Origin: Dyella terrae
GTDB lineage: Bacteria; Pseudomonadota; Gammaproteobacteria; Xanthomonadales; Rhodanobacteraceae
DNA: 64,000 nucleotides
Reading direction: 5' to 3'
Assembly: GCF_004322705.1 (NCBI RefSeq)
Contig: NZ_SIZZ01000001.1
Coordinates: 930,001-994,000 of the forward strand
The position numbers and the translations under genes were made by a program. Below the pieces are notes generated by a model, which was not told the DNA's origin, did not search any database, and worked only from the letters and a program-made list of their open reading frames with translations. Of the stretch, positions 26,449 through 37,300 are shown piece by piece (position 1 is the first letter of the stretch; every line of letters starts with the position of its first letter).

Positions 26449-26809
26449 GGATGGATCTCCTGTCGATGAACGCATCCATGCGTGGTGAGGGCGTTTCGCC
26501 GGCTGCCCAGTGGCAACGAGTTGATGCTCACCCTGCTGCGTTGAAGAGAGCGGATGGGTGCGGTCAACATCCTCTTCCACAAACGCGCCCCAGCCCCATC
26601 CAAGCCTGAATGGCAGACGACTGATAACGTGTCATGGATATGGCACAACCTGGCACATGAAGTGCACCAAGCCCCTCTGGCATCGAGGGCACGCACGTGG
26701 CGCGGCCGGGACGTTCGGCATTCCATTGCCAGCCACGGGCGTTGCGCGCCGATGGCGTTGCCGCATTCGCCGCGAGCCGGCGTATCGGGACGTCGACCGA
26801 TCTCCAGAT
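26449..26809. other. Intergenic stretch without a supported gene
   Basis: 361 bases between the start of the DUF4142 gene and the end of the histidine kinase gene, both on the minus strand. It should contain the DUF4142 promoter. The only pattern noted is a direct repeat of TGGCACA spaced by three bases near 26640-26660. No terminator for the kinase gene was recognised. Confidence 0.5.
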
Positions 26810-29800
26810 CTATGCGATGACGTTCCGCCCGAGGTTCACCAGTCGCTCAACGTGCTCCATCAGCGCTCGTCCGGTTGCTGGTTTCAGCAAGGTGTCGTCA
26901 AACATGAGGCCTTCGTAGCCTTTCGGGCGTCGTGGCGGCAACGACGAGTACAGCAGGACGGGCAGCGTCCCGTAACGGCGCCGAAGCTTGCGCAGCAGGT
27001 CCCAGCCGCTCAGGCCGGGCATGTACTGGTCGCTGATCACCAGATGCACGTGATGCGTTTGCAGAATCTCAACGGCCGCTTCCACGCTCGCAGCGCCCAG
27101 GCTCTCGAAACCAAAACCATCGAGCAGATCGCAGAGCATGTCGCGACTGGTCGCATCGTCATCGACCACCAGCACGGAGCGCCCGCCGCCATCAAGTTCT
27201 ACGGCACCCAGGTCGCCTTCGATCAGCACCTGGTCCAGTTCACTTTCGGTGGCGATCGGCACATCGATATCAAAGGCGAAGCGACTGCCACCGCTCGACG
27301 ATGCGCCGATGATCAGACGGCTGTGCATGCGGTCAAGGATCTGGGTCACGATGGCCAGCCCGAGCCCATGACCGCTGTGCTGGCTCGCATTGCTCCCGCG
27401 CGCGAACGGCGTGGATACGCGGTCCTGGTCCTGGGGATCGATGCCGATGCCGCTGTCCTCGACTACGAACTGCAGCAAGACCTTGCCCGGGGTGGACGGC
27501 GACGCCGTTACATAGAACTCGATAAGGCCGTCATCGGTGAACTTGGCCGCGTTTCCAAGCAGGTTCATCAACACCTGGCGAAGGCGGCGGAAGTCCAGCT
27601 TGACCACGGCGGGCAGCCGATCGGATGGCGTGTATAGCAGTTGATTGTGACGACGCTCCGCCAGCAGGTGCGCGTGATCCACAATGCCTTGCAGGAAAGC
27701 ATGCAGATAGCCCGGCGCATCGAGCAACTCCAGATCTGTCAGTTCGTCCCGTGAGAACTCGAGCAATTCATCAATGAGATCGATCTGTTGCCGCGCGGAA
27801 CTCTCGATCAAGTCAGGATAGTTGCGCTGCACATCGTTGGCCCGCCACTGCCGCACGCCATCGATGATGCCTGCCAGGGGCGAACGAAGGTCGTGGCTGA
27901 TGCGCGCAAGCAACATGCTGCGGGCACGCATAGCGTCCTGCAGCTGGGCGGTGCGGACGGTCACCGCATGTTCCAGCCGGTGCGCATGCGTAATCAGCAC
28001 CCGGACACGCCAGCGCCAGGCCGCGACGATGCCAGCCAGGATCAAGAGCACGCCAAGCAAGTAGACCGGCCCGCTCTGCCACCACGGCGGCGACAAAGTG
28101 AAGTCGAGCATCAGCGGCGGAGAAATGCGTCGCTGGTTGTCGTCGACCGTCTGCAGCTCAAACCGGTAGTGCCCTGGCGGCAACGAGGCATAGCGCAATT
28201 CGCGGTTGGCCGACTCCACCCACTCGCTGTCGATGCCAGACAGGCGATAGCGGAAGCGCACCGGACTGCCCGAACTGTTGCCCAGCACCGCGAGCTTCAG
28301 CACGAGGGCGCTGGCGACATGGAACTTGATCTCCGGGGATTGCCCCACCAGCTCCTGTCCCCGGTACTGCGCTGACACGAGCCACGGCCGAATCTGACGT
28401 GGCGCCATCAGTTCATCAGGCTTGAGCAGATGCGAGATACCGATGGGGGTGCCGATCCATACCGAACCATCGTTGTCGGCGTAGAACGCGCCGTGATTGG
28501 TTTCGTCCCACAACAGGCCATCGCGCGTGGTGAGACGCGTCCATTGCGCGCCACTGAGAACATCGACGCCACTGTTTCCGCCCACCCACAGGCGATTTCG
28601 ATGATCGGCGCGCAGGAAGTAAACGCGCGAGTCGGCGAGCAGCGGATCGTCCACCTCGGTCAGCGTCAAGGTGTCGCTTTCCCCCACCTGACCGACCTGC
28701 ACGCCTGGCTGCAGGGAACTCAGCCAGATCCGTCCGTCCCTCGTGACAGCAACATTCTCGAAGCCACCGAGGCTCTCTTTGGGCAGCACCTTGACGCGTG
28801 TCCACTCACCGCGACTGAAGCGGAAAAGGCCGGAGTTGCAGGCCAGCCAAAGGCGGGCCTCCTCATCCTCGGCCAGGTCTGCGCACATGGACGTGGGAAT
28901 CAATCCGGGCGCCGCTCGCTTCACTTCGCCATGCACCGGATCGACTTCGAACAGCCCACCCAGGGTGTAAGCCCAGAACCGTCCGCGACTGTCGAGGAAA
29001 GCACCGCGCACGAGAAATGGCAGGGTCGCGACCTGACGTGTCCGATGACTCGTGGCCTCGTACTGCAACACGCGGCCGTCGAACAGGAAGTACCAGATGC
29101 TCCCGTCCAGCGCCGTCAGCACCGTGCGCGTCTGGTGCGGCGGAGCAACGGTCAGGGGCCAGGGCTGGGCACGCGTCGTGGCAGGGTCCAGAACGCTTCC
29201 GCCCCAGTCATCAGCCACCCAAACGTGACCCGACGATGCACGTGCGATCGACCAGATCAGCGAGCCGCTCAGGCCCTGCGATGCGGTCCAGTTCTGCACG
29301 GCATCGCGACCGCTCCAGTGCAGGAGCCCGCGACCGTAAGTGCCGAACCAGAGCGTGCCGTCCTGATCAACGATGAGCGACGAAAGCCCGACTTTGGGCA
29401 GGCCGTCATCGGCACCGAACAACTCCCATGCACGCCCGTTCCAGCGCGCCAGGCCGGTGGAGCTTCGCGTAAGCACGCGGCCCTCATGGTCCTGCACGAT
29501 ATCGATACTCGATGCCGCCACATCACCCGTGCTGGACGGCAGGTCGAACGACAGGAAGTCGTCGGCGTCTTCGGCCAGGACACGCACGTGGTGCATGCCG
29601 CGGACCCACAAGGCACCATTGCGCGCCGCCAGGAACCCGAGCCACTTGTCCCTGGGAACACCCTGCTCCGCACCGAACCGTCGCAATGCGCCATCGCGCA
29701 CGCTGCACAACTCCGGCCCGCAACCAAACCAGGTCGTGCCGTGGCGATGGAAAACCGCGCTTACCTGCCCCAGCCCCGGCATGGCAGCCACCTGGGCCTC

Positions 29801-30343
29801 GCTGAAGGCTGGCGTGACGCGCCAGTGGCCCGACGCATCGCGCGTTATCTTCGACAAGCGGTTGCCGCTGACCAGCCACATCCCGCCATCCTGATCCGCT
29901 GACAGGGTCTGGCCGCGATCCGTGAGCAAGGGGCGATCGTCGGGACTGACCCAGGTGAATCGCTCGTTCTCGCGCAACTGCAGGCCCGCGCGCGAACCGA
30001 CCCACAAATGGCCATTCACATCCTCGGCGATGCTGACAACTTCGGAAACCTGAAAGCCTTGCTCACCCGCCACGTGGTTGAAGGCCACGCCATCGAATCG
30101 ATAGAGGCCTTTTTCCGTGCCTGCCCACACGAATCCCTGCCGATCCTGATAGATGCGCACCACGGACAGGCTGGTCAGCCCAGTGCCCTGGTCGTAAGTC
30201 GTCAGTGAAAGCTGGGTCGCAAACGTATGCAGAGGCCAGCACAGGGCGCAAAGCAGCATCCACCCTGCAATCAACCTCTGGCGGCTACGACGGCGTCGAG
30301 CATCATCGGGGGTGGCGGCACGCTCGCACTTGAAGCGAAACAT
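26810..30343 (-). CDS. Hybrid histidine kinase with two-component-regulator propeller sensor
   Basis: Membrane sensor kinase of 1177 residues. A signal peptide or anchor ends near residue 43 (LHTFAT). A periplasmic propeller made of repeated Reg_prop units follows (for example YRFDGVAFNHV, DGTLWFGTYGRGLLHWSGRD and DGSVWIGTPIGISHL), then a Y_Y_Y domain at 695-753, a membrane helix at 759-777, HisKA with the phospho-accepting His at 817 (ARISHDLRSPLAG), HATPase at about 914-1030 (LLGNAAKFTDDG, DSGIGI, GHGLGLAI) and a C-terminal receiver at 1056-1177 with Asp1105 (VISDQYMPG). The architecture is that of Bacteroides-style hybrid two-component sensors of glycans, minus the AraC output, which is encoded separately at 42765. 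The ATG at 30343 begins the signal sequence; its ribosome site is weak. Confidence 0.9.
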   Translation of the reverse strand: MFRFKCERAATPDDARRRRSRQRLIAGWMLLCALCWPLHTFATQLSLTTYDQGTGLTSLSVVRIYQDRQGFVWAGTEKGLYRFDGVAFNHVAGEQGFQVSEVVSIAEDVNGHLWVGSRAGLQLRENERFTWVSPDDRPLLTDRGQTLSADQDGGMWLVSGNRLSKITRDASGHWRVTPAFSEAQVAAMPGLGQVSAVFHRHGTTWFGCGPELCSVRDGALRRFGAEQGVPRDKWLGFLAARNGALWVRGMHHVRVLAEDADDFLSFDLPSSTGDVAASSIDIVQDHEGRVLTRSSTGLARWNGRAWELFGADDGLPKVGLSSLIVDQDGTLWFGTYGRGLLHWSGRDAVQNWTASQGLSGSLIWSIARASSGHVWVADDWGGSVLDPATTRAQPWPLTVAPPHQTRTVLTALDGSIWYFLFDGRVLQYEATSHRTRQVATLPFLVRGAFLDSRGRFWAYTLGGLFEVDPVHGEVKRAAPGLIPTSMCADLAEDEEARLWLACNSGLFRFSRGEWTRVKVLPKESLGGFENVAVTRDGRIWLSSLQPGVQVGQVGESDTLTLTEVDDPLLADSRVYFLRADHRNRLWVGGNSGVDVLSGAQWTRLTTRDGLLWDETNHGAFYADNDGSVWIGTPIGISHLLKPDELMAPRQIRPWLVSAQYRGQELVGQSPEIKFHVASALVLKLAVLGNSSGSPVRFRYRLSGIDSEWVESANRELRYASLPPGHYRFELQTVDDNQRRISPPLMLDFTLSPPWWQSGPVYLLGVLLILAGIVAAWRWRVRVLITHAHRLEHAVTVRTAQLQDAMRARSMLLARISHDLRSPLAGIIDGVRQWRANDVQRNYPDLIESSARQQIDLIDELLEFSRDELTDLELLDAPGYLHAFLQGIVDHAHLLAERRHNQLLYTPSDRLPAVVKLDFRRLRQVLMNLLGNAAKFTDDGLIEFYVTASPSTPGKVLLQFVVEDSGIGIDPQDQDRVSTPFARGSNASQHSGHGLGLAIVTQILDRMHSRLIIGASSSGGSRFAFDIDVPIATESELDQVLIEGDLGAVELDGGGRSVLVVDDDATSRDMLCDLLDGFGFESLGAASVEAAVEILQTHHVHLVISDQYMPGLSGWDLLRKLRRRYGTLPVLLYSSLPPRRPKGYEGLMFDDTLLKPATGRALMEHVERLVNLGRNVIA

Positions 30344-30567
30344 GGCCAGTCCCCGTGACGGTTTGCGAAGGCAAGTCACGGCAAAGATTCGTTCACATAC
30401 AATGTCGGTATCGAACTTACGGGTAGCGGCACATTCCCTGCCGCAGCGGTCGTACCGCCCTCCAGCGGACCGACCCGGAAACCGCATGCACCCCCTGTGC
30501 GTCGGCGAGTATAGGCGCATAGCCGGCGAATCGTCAGTGGATTGTGCCCGGACTCAAGTCATGGAGC

Positions 30568-30593
30568 CCCCGGCGCGCCGCGGCGCACCGGGG
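30568..30593 (-). terminator. GC-rich hairpin after the outer-membrane protein gene
   Basis: CCCCGG-C-GCGCC and GGCGC-A-CCGGGG pair as an eleven-bp stem with one mismatch and a two-base loop, beginning eleven bases past the stop of the beta-barrel gene. No U run follows, so it is a possible rather than certain transcript end before the kinase gene. Confidence 0.4.
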
Positions 30594-30603
30594 ACCGCCA
30601 TGC

Positions 30604-33600
30604 TCAGAAGGTCGACAGCACGTTGAGGAACACGCCGCGGTTGTTGTAGTTGAGGTTGGTCATATCGTCCGAGAAGCGGGTGAAGTTGTATCCCACGCCC
30701 ACCTTCACATGCTTGGTGACGTAGCGGTACACACCCACCAGCGCACCCTGCCTGGCGTCGCCCGCTTCGCGCGCGCTCAAGCGACGCCACTCAACCAGCC
30801 CGCTCCAGTTGCGCACGAACTTCCATTCCGCGCGCACCACCCACAGCGTCGCCGTACTGTCGAGCCAGTCGCCCGCCGTTCGCGTCGGCTTAAGGCTGCC
30901 CCAGCGGTAACCGAACTTGGCGCCGAGCGACAACCAGCGCGTCACGTCGTAGATCGTATCGACGGATAGCACCTGGCCCTTCTGGCTGTAGTCAGCCACG
31001 GTGCTCGCATACAGATTGCTGCTCGGATCGGTGCTCACGCCGCCGATGCCCCCACTCGGCGACAACTGTCCAGGCGAAGGCAAGTCGTACATGTAGGTGT
31101 ACTTGAACAGCGTATTCCAGCGGTCATTGTCGACCGGGCGGTAGGCCGCACCGAGCACGCCTTCGGTGTAGTTGCCGTCGAAGAACACGCCGTTGCTCGA
31201 TCCACTGCGCGCCATGTCGAGCTTGCCCAGCAGGCGCCATGCAGGCGTCAGCTGACTGCCGATGGTGTTGCGCGTCAGCCACGACGTGCGGCGTCCGGCG
31301 TTGTTGCTGTCTTCGTAGCGGTACTCCAGGCTCGATGCCCACTTGGTGATCAGGCCCTTGTACGCCAGCGATACGCTTGCCGCCTGGCGGCGCAAGTCGC
31401 CGGCCAACGGATCCGTGACGGTGCCCTGTTCGAGCTTGAAGCCCGTGGTCCAGCGATCATTGACCGTCATGTCGATGCCAAAGGCATGGATCAGACTGTC
31501 CTGGCCGCTGCCCGTGGTTTCGCGAGTTTCCTCGTAGACGCTGACGCGATCATTGAGGCGAGTTTTGGCGCCGCCAACCAATGTACCGAACCGACCGCGG
31601 TACGCCAGATCCGGGCGATCGGTCTCCATCAGGTACTGCGCGTAGACATTGCTGCGATCGCTGATGCGGTAGTCGCCACCCAGCTTGCCGCCCAGGCCGC
31701 CATCGCCTTCGGAGACTTCGGCATTCGCATGAATGCGCTCCGTCACCTGCCAGCCGCCGCCCAGGCCCACGCGGTCGTTGTCGCTGCGCGTGCCAGAACG
31801 AGCCAGGGTTTGCTGCACGAAACCATAGGCGTTCCAGGCATCCAGCGTGGCTGGCGGCTCGCTGGGCTTGTCCTGATCGGCAAGCAGCGATTGATAGTCC
31901 ACGCGAACGATGGCATCGGTGCGCTTGCCATGCTCGGACAGCGTGGGGCTTTGGATAAGCGTGGCATCGGCCACGCCGCGGTCTTCGGCGCGAATACCGA
32001 AGCTGCCCGACCAGTGCGGATCGAACTGATGCTTCAGCGCGGCCTCCGCGGAGTTGCGGTCCTGGCTCAGTGCATCGGTGCGATCGGCCTTGAGATTGAG
32101 GTCCGTCGATTTACCCAAGGGCAACTCAGCATGTGCACCGACCTGGCGCGCGCCCTCGCCACCCAGCGTGATCTGACCGGGTGCGGAGAACCCACTCTGG
32201 CGATCCTGCCAGTACGCACCGACGGTGCCGCGCATGGTCTCCGAGAAGTCAGCCAGCGACACGGCCGCATCCACGCGACCGGCGTAGGCCTTGTCATCGC
32301 CCGAACGGACGGTTGGCTGGTTGCCCAGGCCGGTGGTGTTCTGGAAGTTGAAGCCACCATCGATGGAGTTGAGCGTGCCGGTGCCCTCGCCCTTCGAGCG
32401 TGCCGCCTCCATCCGCAGGAACGTGCCCGGTTTATAGCGCAAGGTGGCATCGATGCCACCCAGGTTCTGGTCCGTGCCTTCCCCACCCTGGTGGTAGCTG
32501 GTAGCACCGATGCGCACATGGTCGTTGAACCAGTGCTCGCCGCGCGCGCCCGTCGCAAACGTGTCCAGCTCGGTCACGCCAGGCACGTACTCGTAGTTCA
32601 CCACGAGGTAAGCGGGATTGCCGGAGAGGCTGCCCACCTGGACCAGTCCGGAGCCATCGGCCATGGACGAAAGCGGGGAACGCAGCAAGACGCGACCCTG
32701 CAGGTAGTTCAAGTCATAGTCCGAACCGGGAACCAGCAACGTTCGCTGCAGGACAAGACCCGAATCACGATCACGAATCTCGACCCACACCCGTTCAGAG
32801 CCGGTGGTGATGTCCTGGCGCTGCAGGTAGTAAAGCGAACCGCCCGTACCGCGGAATTCCTCGCGGGAGGCAACGGTGCCAGGATCCGCCGCAAAGGCGT
32901 TCAAGGTGGTGCGACGCTCGCCGAGCGAAGTTGAATCCTGTGATTTCCACAGCGCGTTCGCGCCGTAAAGACCACGTGAGTACTGCACCAGCTCCGAGCC
33001 CGTCCACGAGGTCAGGAAGTTGCCCCAGGTGAACTGGCTGTCGTCTTTCTCGACGCGGACGTAGAACTTGCCCTGCGTCGGCGCATCATCGACCGCCGTC
33101 GAATCGTCACCGTAGACCGGGTAGTACTGGTCCGGATCAATGCGACGCAGCAAGTAGCGCGGATCCTTGCTGGCAAAGTTGCTGAAGAGGTCGTACAGCG
33201 GCTGTTCGCGCGTGTCGGCCGATGCGGTGACCTTCCAGCCGTTCTCGAAGGTGCCCTTTGAATAGAACGCCAGGCGGCCGTCGACCGCGCTGCTCTTCAC
33301 TTCATTGCGCAAGCTTGGATCGACCACGGTCGCATTGGCCGATGCGCTGCCGTGACTGGCAGTGATGTCGATGACACCCACGTAGAACCAGTCGCGTTCT
33401 GGCAGCCGCACGCTGCGACGATACGTACGATCGCCGACCGTCACGTCCACCACGCGGTCACCCGGCGGCAGGATCTGCTGCATGGCGAATTTGCCGTCGC
33501 GGCCGACCGGCACGTCGGTGTTCATGGCATGCACGGCCGTGCCTGCCTGCGGCACGTGGCCGTTGACGGTCACCGCAGCGCCGTGGACCGGGATGTTGGC

Positions 33601-34380
33601 GACGTCGCGGCTATCCTCGCCGTAGCCGGTCAGTGCCTCGCGCTCCGGCGTATCCAGGTCGTCGTGGTGCGTACGGTAGTCCACCAGCGTCAACGACTTC
33701 ACTCGCGTCTCGTCGAAGCGGCCCTTGGCGTCGGCCACGCGCAACACATAGGTCAGGTCGGCCGGCGCATCGGGTGCGGGCAGCCACTGCGCGTCGCCCC
33801 CGATATCCACCGGGACAACGGCAAGCGGCGTTTCCTGCGTGCTCGAACCGCGCGCGAACACACGAATCTCGGCACGGGCGACCCACGCGGCGTAGTTGCT
33901 CCACGTGCGGAAACGCACTGGCTCGCCGCGCACGCCACCGTCGGTGGCCGTCCATGCGTTGAGCATCGGCTTGGCCACCATGGGGTCATAGCGCACCTGC
34001 ACCGTGTCACCGGCAAGCGTCACGTCGACGCATCGCTGACGATCGGCATCATGGGATGCCTGCCCGTTGGCAGGTGCCCCGTCGACGCTGACGACGAATG
34101 GCAAAGCGCTCGTGGGCGCCATCGGCACGCCGTCAGTCACGCAACTCAGGTTGCCTGCCTGGCTGACATCGCTGCCAAGGCGCGCACCGTCGTTCTGCAA
34201 TGTCTGCACGTGCTCACTCGAGGGCGGCACCCGACTGGGCACGATGGCGCCGTTCTGCACGACGCGACCGTGGTTGCTATCGGCTTGTGTCGGCGCCGCA
34301 TCCGTGGCCTGCGCCACGACGGGGGCGGCCAGGGCCAGCGCGATCAGCGCAGCCAGGGGGTGACGATGGAACGCGATCAT
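30604..34380 (-). CDS. Large outer-membrane beta-barrel protein paired with the giant repeat protein
   Basis: A 1258-residue exported protein with signal peptide ALIALALAAPVVAQA. The first third has Ig-like or carboxypeptidase-regulatory-like beta modules, including VNGHVPQAGTAVHAMNTDVP and GKFAMQQILPPGDRVVDVTV. From about residue 345 it becomes a series of amphipathic strands (QYYPVYGDDSTAVDDAPTQG, KFYVRVEKDDSQFTWGNFL, VGVGYNFTRFSDDM) and ends in Phe (VLSTF), the usual outer-membrane insertion signal. The start ATG overlaps the stop of the giant upstream gene by four bases (ATGA), so the two are almost certainly translated together. I recall similar pairs of a DUF11 protein and a barrel protein in Proteobacteria without an assigned function. 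An anchoring or export role for its partner is an inference. Confidence 0.8.
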   Translation of the reverse strand: MIAFHRHPLAALIALALAAPVVAQATDAAPTQADSNHGRVVQNGAIVPSRVPPSSEHVQTLQNDGARLGSDVSQAGNLSCVTDGVPMAPTSALPFVVSVDGAPANGQASHDADRQRCVDVTLAGDTVQVRYDPMVAKPMLNAWTATDGGVRGEPVRFRTWSNYAAWVARAEIRVFARGSSTQETPLAVVPVDIGGDAQWLPAPDAPADLTYVLRVADAKGRFDETRVKSLTLVDYRTHHDDLDTPEREALTGYGEDSRDVANIPVHGAAVTVNGHVPQAGTAVHAMNTDVPVGRDGKFAMQQILPPGDRVVDVTVGDRTYRRSVRLPERDWFYVGVIDITASHGSASANATVVDPSLRNEVKSSAVDGRLAFYSKGTFENGWKVTASADTREQPLYDLFSNFASKDPRYLLRRIDPDQYYPVYGDDSTAVDDAPTQGKFYVRVEKDDSQFTWGNFLTSWTGSELVQYSRGLYGANALWKSQDSTSLGERRTTLNAFAADPGTVASREEFRGTGGSLYYLQRQDITTGSERVWVEIRDRDSGLVLQRTLLVPGSDYDLNYLQGRVLLRSPLSSMADGSGLVQVGSLSGNPAYLVVNYEYVPGVTELDTFATGARGEHWFNDHVRIGATSYHQGGEGTDQNLGGIDATLRYKPGTFLRMEAARSKGEGTGTLNSIDGGFNFQNTTGLGNQPTVRSGDDKAYAGRVDAAVSLADFSETMRGTVGAYWQDRQSGFSAPGQITLGGEGARQVGAHAELPLGKSTDLNLKADRTDALSQDRNSAEAALKHQFDPHWSGSFGIRAEDRGVADATLIQSPTLSEHGKRTDAIVRVDYQSLLADQDKPSEPPATLDAWNAYGFVQQTLARSGTRSDNDRVGLGGGWQVTERIHANAEVSEGDGGLGGKLGGDYRISDRSNVYAQYLMETDRPDLAYRGRFGTLVGGAKTRLNDRVSVYEETRETTGSGQDSLIHAFGIDMTVNDRWTTGFKLEQGTVTDPLAGDLRRQAASVSLAYKGLITKWASSLEYRYEDSNNAGRRTSWLTRNTIGSQLTPAWRLLGKLDMARSGSSNGVFFDGNYTEGVLGAAYRPVDNDRWNTLFKYTYMYDLPSPGQLSPSGGIGGVSTDPSSNLYASTVADYSQKGQVLSVDTIYDVTRWLSLGAKFGYRWGSLKPTRTAGDWLDSTATLWVVRAEWKFVRNWSGLVEWRRLSAREAGDARQGALVGVYRYVTKHVKVGVGYNFTRFSDDMTNLNYNNRGVFLNVLSTF

Positions 34381-37300
34381 GGCTGCACCTCGGCAATTTC
34401 CTGTTCAACCAGCACGGGGTGGCCATCGCCGGACCGTTTCCAGTCGTCCTCTATGCGTCGTTGCAGTTCTCGCAATCGCGGCTTCGACTTGTCGTCGTTC
34501 TCTCCCGGTTGCAGGTGATAGGACAGGCGCAGCACGGAGGGCTGGCCCTTGATGCGCTCGTAGAGCTTGGGCAACTGGCTTGCCCAGGTGTCGAGCAGCG
34601 CGTTGCCATCCTTCTCGAACGCCGCCGCACTCACATCGACACGAACCACGCGATACAGCGCTACGCCGAAGTTGAGCTTGGACATCTTGCCGGCGGTCAT
34701 GCGCACGTCGCCGGGGTTCTCCGTCGTCATGCGATAGCCGGTCGGCAGGCTGCGTTCGTCGAGCTTCATGACGAAGTTCGAACCGCGCTGGTACTGCGGG
34801 ATGTCCGCGCACGGCACGTGATAGCGGCCGTCCGCATCGGTGGTCACCAGCAAGCCACGCGGGGTGGCGAGGCGCACGCCGGCCACGCCGGGTTCGCCCT
34901 GGTCCTGGTAGCCGTTGCCATTGCGATCGTCGAAGACCTTGCCGATCAGATCGGCGCAGTCGAACGTCGGATCAGGCACCAGTCGCACCACCGCCGTGCC
35001 GATGTTCGACACCACGCGATTGGCCACGGTGTTCACGGCCCACGCCTGGTTGGTGTACTCGCCCTCGCCCACACCCGAACCGATCACCAGCACCAGGGTG
35101 ACGGTGCGGCTCTGGTTCGGACCGATCGTCAGTTCCGGCCAGCTCAACGTGCGACCGTTGATGACTGGTTCGCGCGCCACGCCGTCGACGCGTGCACTCT
35201 GCGTGCGGTACTTGAAGCCCGCCGGCACCAGGTCGGTGGCGGCGATGTTGCTCAGCGTCGCGCCCAACGTATTCGTCAGGGTAACGGTGTACGGCACCAG
35301 GTCACCCTTGCTCACATTGATCTTGGGCGTGGTCTTGGTGACGCGAATCGCGCCCTGCAGCACCGGATCCACCGGGATGTGGTTGCCGGCAAAGGCCACC
35401 GACGTCGGCGTCACATCGAACGACAGGTAGTACGGCGGCAGATCACCCGACGACGGCGGACCGTTGAGCGGCGACACGCGATAGGTTTCCGCACCACTGG
35501 GAACAGGCAACTCGTTGCCCGCCGGCGCATGCATGCTCGACGGCGCGTTGAGGTAACCGGCCGGCGCTTCGACACGCACGGTGTACGTGCCCGCCGGCGC
35601 ACCCGGCATCAGCAGGAACTGATACAGACCATCGCTGCCCGTGGTCTGGGCAATGTTGCCCTGGCCGCCGGCGACGTACTGCGCCTCGACCGGCTGACCG
35701 GAGGGGCCCAGCAAGGTGACGTGCGCACCGGCCAGCGGCTGACGCGTCACCGAGTCATAGACGATGCCACCCGGATCCAGCGGCAGATCCTGCTGAATGA
35801 CCGACACACCCGAGCCCACGCTGACGCCGCGAATCGACGGCATGGCAGCCGTCTTGTCGACGGTGCCGTTCCACTGCGCGTTCGGATCCTGCGACACCGG
35901 GTAGCCGTAGTACGTGCCACCCGGGCTGACGAAGCGCAGCTCGTAACCGGTACCGGCCGGAACGTTCCTGAGCAGGTAGTTGCCCTGCGCATCCGTTGCG
36001 GCGGCGGCGACCGAGGTCACGCGCGAACCGTTCTGATACAGCTCCACGTACCAACCCTGGAGGCCGGCCTCGCCCGGATCCTTGACGAGCGGATTGCCAC
36101 TGGCGTCGTTAAGCCACACGCCACCGGCGATGCTGCCATCGGCGCCCGTCAGTTCGGGGAAGTCGTAACCATGCGCATTGATACCCGCGGCCAGCGCAAT
36201 GTTGCCGACGCTGTTGGTGCCCTTGGTGCCGCCCGCGCTGCCGATGGTGACGCCACCATCCTGGTAAAGCGCCGGCTGCGTTTCGGTCACGGTGTAGTTG
36301 CCAGCCACGAGACCCGTGAACTGATAACTGCCGTCGGCCTGCGTGGTGACGGTATGCGACACCGGACCGTTGAGCGTGATGGTCACGCCCGGAATGCCCG
36401 GTTCCCCGGCATCACGCACGCCGTTGCCGTTCTGGTCGAAATACACCGCGCCGCCAAGCACGCCACCGTGATCGATGAAGTCGTAGCCGGTGGCCGTGGT
36501 GCCCTGCGGGAGGTTGATCGCGCTGATCGCGTTCGGCGTGGTGCTGCCACCGGCTGTGCCGGCACGCGAGCCTACGTCGCCCAGACCTTCGGGCTGCGTT
36601 TCGGTCAGGACATAGGCGCCCGGACGCAGGTTGTCGAAGCTGTAGGAACCGTCACTGCCCGTGGTGGTGGTGCGCGTGACCGACTGACCAAGATCGTCCG
36701 TGCCGGTGAGCGTCACGGTGACACCGCTGAGGCCTTCGTTGGTGTCCTGCACGCCATTGCCATCGACGTCGTCATAAACCGAGCCATGCAGTGCGCTGGG
36801 CGTCAGTTCCGGGAAGTCAAAGGCCGTGAAGGTCTTTTCGGGATCGAACGGCACGTTGCCGATTACATGATGCGTGGCGTTGCTGCACACCGCGCAGGCC
36901 GAACCGTCGATCTGGCCAGGCATGGCCTTGCCGTCGATGTAACCCTCCGGCTGCGTTTCGGTGATCGTGTAACCACCCGGGCCAGCCTTGGTCAGTCCGG
37001 CAAAGGTGTACGTGCCATCCGCGCCCGTGGTGGTGGTGCGATCGACCGGATGGCCGTCGATATCCGTGCCGACGATGCGCACGGTCACGCCTGCCAGGGG
37101 CTTCTCGCCGGCATCGCGCACGCCGTCGTTGTTGGCATCGACGAACACCGAGCCGGTGATGCCGCCGGTCAACTCAGCGAAGTCGTAGTCGCTGCCCTGT
37201 GCGCCCGCAGCGACATGGATCGCGCTGATGACGCTGGTGCCAGCAGGACCTGCCGTGCCACCGAGGCTGCCCACATGCTCCGCACCGTCGGCATAGGCCG